DNA of 29,902 nucleotides. It comes from CAYTEO01 sp964436825. GTDB taxonomy: Bacteria > Krumholzibacteriota > Krumholzibacteriia > LZORAL124-64-63. The notes beneath the pieces are model-generated. The model saw nothing but the letters and a program-made list of their open reading frames with translations, did no database searches and was not told the origin of the DNA. The translations under genes were made by a program, and so were the position numbers. Where the stretch lies: contig CAYTEO010000033.1 in the NCBI GenBank assembly GCA_964436825.1, forward strand, positions 1-29,902, written 5' to 3'. This document shows positions 26,091-29,902 of this stretch, one piece after another. The stretch's first letter is position 1. Every line of letters begins with the position of its first letter.

Positions 26091-26699
26091 TCAGTACAGG
26101 CTCTTGATCAGGCTCCAGGAGACGGTCTCGCCGGCCACGATCGGCTCGGTGGGCTCGACCTTGCCGTCCCACTGCTCGTCGTAGCCCGGCTCGATGTTCC
26201 AGCTCTGGCGGCTGATCCCCGACAGGAGGGGCCAGCCCGTCCGGTCCTGGGGCGCGATCTCGTCCAGCCGCGTCCCGCCGGTCCAGTCGACGTTGCCGCT
26301 GACCGTCCCGAGGGTCGCGGTGAACATCGTCCGCTGCAGGCTCGTCACCTCTCCCGCCAGGATGGCCTCGCCGTCGGTGAACGTCGCCGCGGCGGCGTAG
26401 TCGGCGGGAGTCGTCGCATCCCGGTACAGGGCAATCGACCCGCCGGCGTACTGCTGGGTCTGCCCGTCGGCGACCAGGACGAGGCCGGTGACGACCAGGG
26501 TGTACTGGTAGCTGGCGAAATCCAGCGGCAGGGGCGTCGTGGCCGGGGACGGATCGTTCAGGATGCCGAACATCGACAGGGAACCGCCGGGAGCGGCAGG
26601 CACGACGGCCTGGCCGAGGAAATCGAACAGCTGCTGCGCCGGCGCCTGGACGGCCAGCAGCAGGAGGACCGACAGCAGGATCGCGAATCTCGTTCTCAT
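26091..26699 (-). CDS. Secreted protein B2 of duplicated A-B module (202 aa)
   Basis: ATG 26699 has GGAGGT seven bases upstream, the same geometry as B1. The signal peptide is RTRFAILLSVLLLLAVQAPA, and the mature protein starts QQLFDFLGQAVVP. It matches B1 at 11 of the 12 residues from QLFDF to AVVP and at 14 of 16 in PLPLDFASYQYTLVVT by my count. Further common segments are ATFTDGEAILAGE (TYTDGTLLLGG in B1), GNVDWTGGTRLDEI (AHVDWNEGSRLDTF), YDEQWDGKVEP and SWSLIKSLY at the end. No catalytic motif and no recognised family. It is second in an operon with A2, 51 bp after the A2 stop, and ends before a strong hairpin. Shared tail pattern suggests the same export or anchoring route as its paralogs. 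Confidence 0.8.
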   Translation of the reverse strand: MRTRFAILLSVLLLLAVQAPAQQLFDFLGQAVVPAAPGGSLSMFGILNDPSPATTPLPLDFASYQYTLVVTGLVLVADGQTQQYAGGSIALYRDATTPADYAAAATFTDGEAILAGEVTSLQRTMFTATLGTVSGNVDWTGGTRLDEIAPQDRTGWPLLSGISRQSWNIEPGYDEQWDGKVEPTEPIVAGETVSWSLIKSLY

Positions 26700-26718
26700 C
26701 TCATCCACCTCCACGCGG

Positions 26719-26742
26719 GGGGCGATCGTCGGCGACGACCCC
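26719..26742. other. Intercistronic hairpin between A2 and B2
   Basis: GGGG-TCGTC pairs with GACGACCCC around GGC, a 9-bp stem with a three-base bulge (CGA). It lies about seven bases upstream of the B2 ribosome site on the minus-strand mRNA, in the same place as the A1-B1 hairpin although the sequences differ. Confidence 0.45.
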
Positions 26743-26750
26743 ACCCACGG

Positions 26751-27428
26751 CTAGTTCCCGTACAGCGACTTCACGGCGCCCCAGGTCGTCGGCCGGTCGG
26801 CGACCGCCTCGTCGAGCTGGAAGACACCGTCCATCTGCAGGTCGTACCCCTGCGGGATCTGGGCCCCCGCGGCCGGGGCGAAGGCGCCGCCCCAGGTGTA
26901 GACGCAGTCGGCGCAGACGTCGTCGAGGACCTGCCCCGCCAGGCCATCGAGATGTCCCTCGTAGGAGCCGCTGCCGTCGGGTGCCATGTAGATGGCGAAG
27001 TCGAGGAACGAGCCCCGGAAGAAGAGGATTCCGTCGGTGAACGTGGACGGCGAGGTGGCGTTGGGCGGATCGATCCCCCAGTCGGCGTCCGGCGTGTCGT
27101 CGAGGTAGATGTCCAGCATCCCGCCGGCATAGGCAATCATCGTGTACCCCCCGCCGATGTCCACCTCCCCGGTGCCGACCAGATCGTAGGCGTGAAACGA
27201 CAGCTCGTCCTGGCTCAGATCGACACCGAAGACGGGATCGACCAGGTCGGCCACTCCCGTGAACACCAGGACGTCCCCGTCCTCGCTGGGCGGGAAGCCT
27301 CCCGTCTCCCATCCGTAACCCAGGTAGTCGATGTCGGCGTATTGGGCCTGGGCTGGGAGAGAAGCAAGGGCAAGAAGAAGGAGAAGAAGAAGTTGAGATA
27401 GTGGTGGTAGCGTTGACCATCCTTTCAT
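26751..27428 (-). CDS. Secreted protein A2 of duplicated A-B module (225 aa)
   Basis: I choose ATG 27428 rather than ATG 27434 because GGAGGT stands seven bases before it but only one base before the earlier ATG. The signal peptide has an extreme leucine core (PLSQLLLLLLLALASLPAQA), encoded by CTT-rich DNA. The mature protein starts QYADIDYLGYGWETGG. It is the paralog of A1: common features are ADWGIDPPN, TFTDGILFFRGSFLDFAIY, PDGSGSYEGHLDGLAG, the CADC pair in DDVCADCVYTWGGAF and the end TWGAVKSLYGN. No enzymatic motif is visible. It is first gene of the A2-B2 operon, with a promoter candidate at 27486-27515. Confidence 0.8.
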   Translation of the reverse strand: MKGWSTLPPLSQLLLLLLLALASLPAQAQYADIDYLGYGWETGGFPPSEDGDVLVFTGVADLVDPVFGVDLSQDELSFHAYDLVGTGEVDIGGGYTMIAYAGGMLDIYLDDTPDADWGIDPPNATSPSTFTDGILFFRGSFLDFAIYMAPDGSGSYEGHLDGLAGQVLDDVCADCVYTWGGAFAPAAGAQIPQGYDLQMDGVFQLDEAVADRPTTWGAVKSLYGN

Positions 27429-27485
27429 GGACATGACCTCCCCCGAGAATGAACCCCCTCAGAGAATGCCCCCCCTCACAGAGGC

Positions 27486-27515
27486 ACCCTACCACTCAGA
27501 GGACAAAAAGGTCAA
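27486..27515 (-). promoter_or_regulatory. Candidate promoter of the A2-B2 operon
   Basis: On the minus strand, TTGACC (27515-27510; 5 of 6), 18 bp and TAGGGT (27491-27486; 3 of 6). The -10 is weak but the AT-rich surroundings and position about 58 bp before ATG 27428 are suitable. Confidence 0.45.
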
Positions 27516-27564
27516 CGGAAAACCGGATTTTGATTATCCGAATTAATGGATACCGAGACCGGTT

Positions 27565-28188
27565 TCAGACGTCCGCCGCGACCTCCGGGAACCGCTCGCG
27601 GAAGACGACGTCCTCCAGGGGAAGCTGTCCCCCGCGCGGACGGGGATCCTCCAGCCGGCGCCCCACGGTGACGGCCATGACGATCTCGTGCTCGGGCGGC
27701 AGGTGGATCAGCTCGGCCACCGCCGCGGCATCGAACCCCATCATGGGACAGGTGTCGTAGCCCAGGGCCTTGGCGGCCAGCATGATCGTCATGGCGGCCA
27801 TCGCTCCCGAGCGGATGACCTCGTCGTGCTGCCGCTGCGGCTTGCCGTCGTAGGCGTCGTGGATCATCGCGACGATCGCCTGCCGCGCCTCGGGCGGGGC
27901 GCTCCGCCAGTAGCGCTCCGGGTCGCGGGCGTAGGCCCTGCGGTCGCCGCAGACGAAGACGATCAGCGAGGCGTCGGAGAACTGGGCTTGGTCGTAGCCC
28001 ACTTCCCGGATGCGCCGCTTTGCCTCGGGATCGGTGACCAGGACGAAACGCCAGTTCTGGATGTTGAACGAGGTGGGCGAGAGGATCGCCGCCCGCATCA
28101 GCCGTTCGATCTCCTGGTCGGTCAGGCGGTGGTCGGGATCGAACTTCTTGACGGCGCGACGCTGCTCGATGGCGGTGAAGATGTCCAT
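27565..28188 (-). CDS. Nitroreductase-family flavoprotein (207 aa)
   Basis: ATG 28188 has GGGAGG four bases upstream. The protein opens MDIFTAIEQRRAVKKFDPDH with the Arg-Arg of the FMN phosphate-binding segment. It continues AAILSPTSFNIQNWRFVLVTDPE, the typical nitroreductase SPTSxNxQxW signature, and ends its core with MTIMLAAKALGYDTCPMMGFDAAAV and MAVTVGRRLED. These are FMN-dependent NAD(P)H oxidoreductases acting on nitroaromatics, quinones or other small acceptors; the physiological substrate is not predictable. Length is normal for the family. Cytoplasmic, monocistronic, and divergent from a secreted phosphatase. An AT-rich spacer of about 60 bp lies between its stop and the A2 promoter. 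Confidence 0.92.
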   Translation of the reverse strand: MDIFTAIEQRRAVKKFDPDHRLTDQEIERLMRAAILSPTSFNIQNWRFVLVTDPEAKRRIREVGYDQAQFSDASLIVFVCGDRRAYARDPERYWRSAPPEARQAIVAMIHDAYDGKPQRQHDEVIRSGAMAAMTIMLAAKALGYDTCPMMGFDAAAVAELIHLPPEHEIVMAVTVGRRLEDPRPRGGQLPLEDVVFRERFPEVAADV

Positions 28189-28233
28189 GGGGCCTCCCGT
28201 GGGGATCCGTGCCTGGTGATCGGATGTCCCACA

Positions 28234-28262
28234 GGTGTAACGACGCCGACCGTCGCCGTCAA
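28234..28262 (-). promoter_or_regulatory. Candidate promoter of the nitroreductase gene
   Basis: On the minus strand, TTGACG (28262-28257; 5 of 6), 17 bp and TACACC (28239-28234; 3 of 6), about 46 bp before ATG 28188. Confidence 0.4.
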
Positions 28263-28288
28263 CCCGGTCGCCGGGGCCCGTTTCTGGG

Positions 28289-28317
28289 GTGACCCGGCCG
28301 GCCTGCTTTCCTATCAT
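28289..28317 (+). promoter_or_regulatory. Sigma70-like promoter of the secreted phosphoesterase gene
   Basis: GTGACC at 28289-28294 and TATCAT at 28312-28317 with a 17-bp spacer. The -10 is identical to those at 2346 and 2892. It lies inside the longer open frame upstream of ATG 28364, which supports the later start. Confidence 0.55.
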
Positions 28318-28363
28318 ATGTCTTCCCGTCGACCCCACGACCGCCGAGGAAAGGGACCCGCCC

Positions 28364-29491
28364 ATGCATCGCCGTCTCCTGGCCCCGCTCGCCGCCCTCT
28401 GCCTGCTCTGCGTCTCCCTGGCCGGTGCGGCCGCGGCGGCCGACGGTCTCTTCCGCAAGGACCCCTATCTGGGCGTTCCCGCCGACGGGACGCGGATGCC
28501 GGTCCAGTGGCAGCTGCGCGTGTCGGCTCCCTGCACCCTGACCTGGGGACGCGGCCCGCTCTGTTGCGACGCCATGGCGGTCACCGAGGAGAGCGGTCCC
28601 GACCACCTCCACCGGCACACGATGGAGGGACTGGTCCCGGCCACCCGCTATTTCTACCGGGTCCGGTGCGGCGGCGAGACCCGCGGCGGCGAGTTCCGGA
28701 CCTGGCCGGCGGCGGACGAGACGACCCTCGCCTTCATCGTCTACGGCGACACGCGCAGCCAGCCCGACGTCCACGACGCCGTCGCGGGCGCCATCCTCGA
28801 TCTGCTGGCCGAGGCCGACGATCACCGCACGCTGCTGATCTCCACCGGCGACCTGGTCAGCAACGGGGACCGGGAGTCGGCCTGGGACGAGCAGTTCTTC
28901 TCGCCGCACCTGCCCCGGCTGCGTCGCCTGCTGGCCGGTGCGCCCCTGGTCGCCTCGCGGGGGAACCACGAGAAGTCCGGCCTGCTGTTCCAGCGCTACT
29001 TCCCCTACCCCGACGGTGGCCGCGGCTGGTGGTCCTTCGACGTCGGACCCGCCCATTTCGTCGTGCTCGACCAGTACCGGGACTACTCCCCCGGCTCTCC
29101 GCAGTACGCGTGGCTGGAGCGGGACCTCGCCGCCACGGACCGCCGCTGGCGGATCCTCGTCCTCCACCAGCCGGGCTGGAGCGCCGGCGCCCACCGCAAC
29201 ACCGAGAAGGTCCAGCGCTTCCTGCAGCCCCTCTGCGTGCGGTACGGCGTGTCGCTGGTCCTGGCGGGGCACAACCACTACTACGCCCGCTGCGACGTGG
29301 ACGGCGTCCAGCACATCACCACCGGCGGCGGCGGCGCTCCCCTCTACACGCCCCGACCCGACCACCCCCACGTCGTCGCCGCGGCCAAGGCGTACCACTT
29401 CTGCCGGGTGGAGATCCGGGGCGGCGAGCTGAGGTTCGTCGCCCAGGACCTGGACGGTCGGGTGCTGGACGCCTTCACGCTCCACAGATGA
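28364..29491 (+). CDS. Secreted purple-acid-phosphatase-like metallophosphoesterase (375 aa)
   Basis: ATG 28364 has GAGGAAAGGG about eight bases upstream. The signal peptide is RRLLAPLAALCLLCVSLAG with AAAA following. Residues ~27-115 form a fibronectin-like N-terminal domain (KDPYLGVPADGTRMPVQW, HTMEGLVPATRYFYRVRCGG), as in purple acid phosphatases. The catalytic domain has FIVYGDTRSQPDVH, LISTGDLVSNGDRESAWDEQ, ASRGNHEKSG, ILVLHQPGWSAG and VLAGHNHYYARCD. These give the Asp, Asn and His metal ligands of calcineurin-like phosphoesterases. The GHNHYYAR end motif is typical of the purple acid phosphatase-like branch. It probably hydrolyses phosphate esters in the periplasm or outside the cell. 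Own promoter; an MmgE/PrpD gene follows 70 bp later. Confidence 0.9.
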   Translation: MHRRLLAPLAALCLLCVSLAGAAAAADGLFRKDPYLGVPADGTRMPVQWQLRVSAPCTLTWGRGPLCCDAMAVTEESGPDHLHRHTMEGLVPATRYFYRVRCGGETRGGEFRTWPAADETTLAFIVYGDTRSQPDVHDAVAGAILDLLAEADDHRTLLISTGDLVSNGDRESAWDEQFFSPHLPRLRRLLAGAPLVASRGNHEKSGLLFQRYFPYPDGGRGWWSFDVGPAHFVVLDQYRDYSPGSPQYAWLERDLAATDRRWRILVLHQPGWSAGAHRNTEKVQRFLQPLCVRYGVSLVLAGHNHYYARCDVDGVQHITTGGGGAPLYTPRPDHPHVVAAAKAYHFCRVEIRGGELRFVAQDLDGRVLDAFTLHR

Positions 29492-29561
29492 GGGCGGGAA
29501 GATCCGCCGCCACCATCGTGCCACCGGCGGCGGTCGCCGCCTCCACCAGCGAGGAGAGGTC

Positions 29562-29902
29562 ATGAGCATCACCCGACGGATGGCCGAGTTCGCCCACGGC
29601 CTGCGGACCAACGCGCCGGGCGCCGCGCTGATGAACAGCCTGCTGGTGCGCGCCCTCGACTACAACGACATCTTCTGGGAGCAGGATCCCAGCCACCCGT
29701 CGGACCTCATCTTCGGCGCCGTCTCCCCGGCCGAGGCGCTCGGGCGCGACGGCCGCGAGACCCTGGTCGCCATCGTCATCGCCTACGAGCTGGAGCTGCG
29801 CTGGTGCCTGGCCTGCTTCCCGGGCGTGCGGGAGATCGGCTGGCACCACGCCTCGCTGACCCAGTTCGTCAGTCCCTTCGTGGCGGGCCGGATCTACGGC
29901 CT
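29562..29902 (+). CDS. MmgE/PrpD-family protein, 5' part only and with an apparent internal deletion
   Basis: ATG 29562 follows GGAGAGG closely; the frame is open to the end of the window (113 residues visible). MSITRRMAEFAHGLR is a normal start for this family. TNAPGAALMNSLLVRALDYND, PSHPSDLIFGAVSPAEA and ETLVAIVIAYELELRWC belong to the helical domain that normally starts some 70 to 80 residues later. The intervening segment, usually beginning YEDLPEEVV and containing a DTLG motif, is missing, although the frame is kept. Family members are 2-methylcitrate dehydratases and related enzymes of propionate or side-chain metabolism. Whether the shortened enzyme is active is unknown, and the 3' part lies outside the window. 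Confidence 0.75.
   Translation, partial: MSITRRMAEFAHGLRTNAPGAALMNSLLVRALDYNDIFWEQDPSHPSDLIFGAVSPAEALGRDGRETLVAIVIAYELELRWCLACFPGVREIGWHHASLTQFVSPFVAGRIYG

Noticed and set aside
27353..27395. AAG/CTT-rich simple repeat as a second phase-variable tract
   Set aside because: It is an imperfect triplet run encoding the leucine core of the A2 signal peptide; changes by triplets keep frame, and it is explained by protein composition.
29499..29530. CCGCCGCC...GGCGGCGG inverted repeat before the PrpD-like gene
   Set aside because: Low-complexity GC repeat with a long loop and no T-run; too common in such DNA to call a terminator.

Overview
This is a 29.9 kb stretch of high-GC bacterial chromosome, densely coding, with no gap between genes longer than about 210 bp. 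I see no tRNA, rRNA, CRISPR array, insertion sequence or integrase. Gene content points to a Gram-negative-type, heterotrophic, protein-exporting bacterium: many signal peptides, a lipoprotein, secreted beta-propellers, an S46 dipeptidyl-peptidase, a subtilase relic and FlgD-Ig-like C-terminal domains. These C-terminal domains and the 6-bladed-propeller proteins are typical of deep lineages near the FCB group (Eisenbacteria, Krumholzibacteriota and similar). That assignment is inference from family content, not from a marker gene.

Layout. (1) 1-2373: the 3' part of a type I restriction hsdR followed by two tightly linked small genes. (2) 2414-3730: a DUF3465 protein and two membrane proteins, with a palindrome lying inside the spacer of a sigma70-like promoter. 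(3) 3787-6088, minus strand: an overlapping operon of YihY/BrkB membrane protein, OsmC-like protein and propeller lipoprotein, divergent from an MFS transporter (6179-7498). (4) 7563-10407, minus strand: two damaged genes for secreted proteins. One is an SBBP-repeat/FlgD-like protein cut by an in-frame TGA. The other is a subtilase reduced to prodomain, catalytic Asp and C-terminal domain, with another in-frame TGA and a (GAAG)6 tract in its signal-peptide region. (5) 10528-16694: a secreted propeller, a CysQ-like phosphatase, a UbiA prenyltransferase, MsrA and an S46 peptidase. (6) 16885-18199: secreted gene pair A1-B1. (7) 18402-25945, minus strand: NTPase/membrane fusion, CCA-adding-type nucleotidyltransferase, propeller-transglutaminase, metallophosphoesterase and typA. 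(8) 26091-27428: a second pair A2-B2, paralogous to A1-B1. (9) 27565-29902: nitroreductase, divergent secreted purple-acid-phosphatase-like enzyme, and the start of an MmgE/PrpD gene that seems to lack an internal segment.

The most interesting signal is the duplicated A-B module. Four small exported proteins of no family I recognise form two two-gene operons in the same order and on the same strand. Each has a hairpin between its two genes just upstream of B's ribosome binding site, and all four proteins end in W-[GS]-x-[VLI]-K-[AS]-L-Y (with a two-residue G-D/N extension in the A proteins). A and B also share internal motifs, so all four appear to be one family. The common tail looks like a C-terminal sorting or anchoring signal. 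Second is the tetranucleotide tract in the subtilase relic, where one extra repeat unit would restore a textbook signal peptide from a well-placed ATG.

Promoters read by eye converge on TTGACA/TTGACC or GTGACC, 17-18 bp, then TATCAT, TAGAAT or TAGGAT, so a housekeeping sigma70-type factor is expected to drive most of the window.
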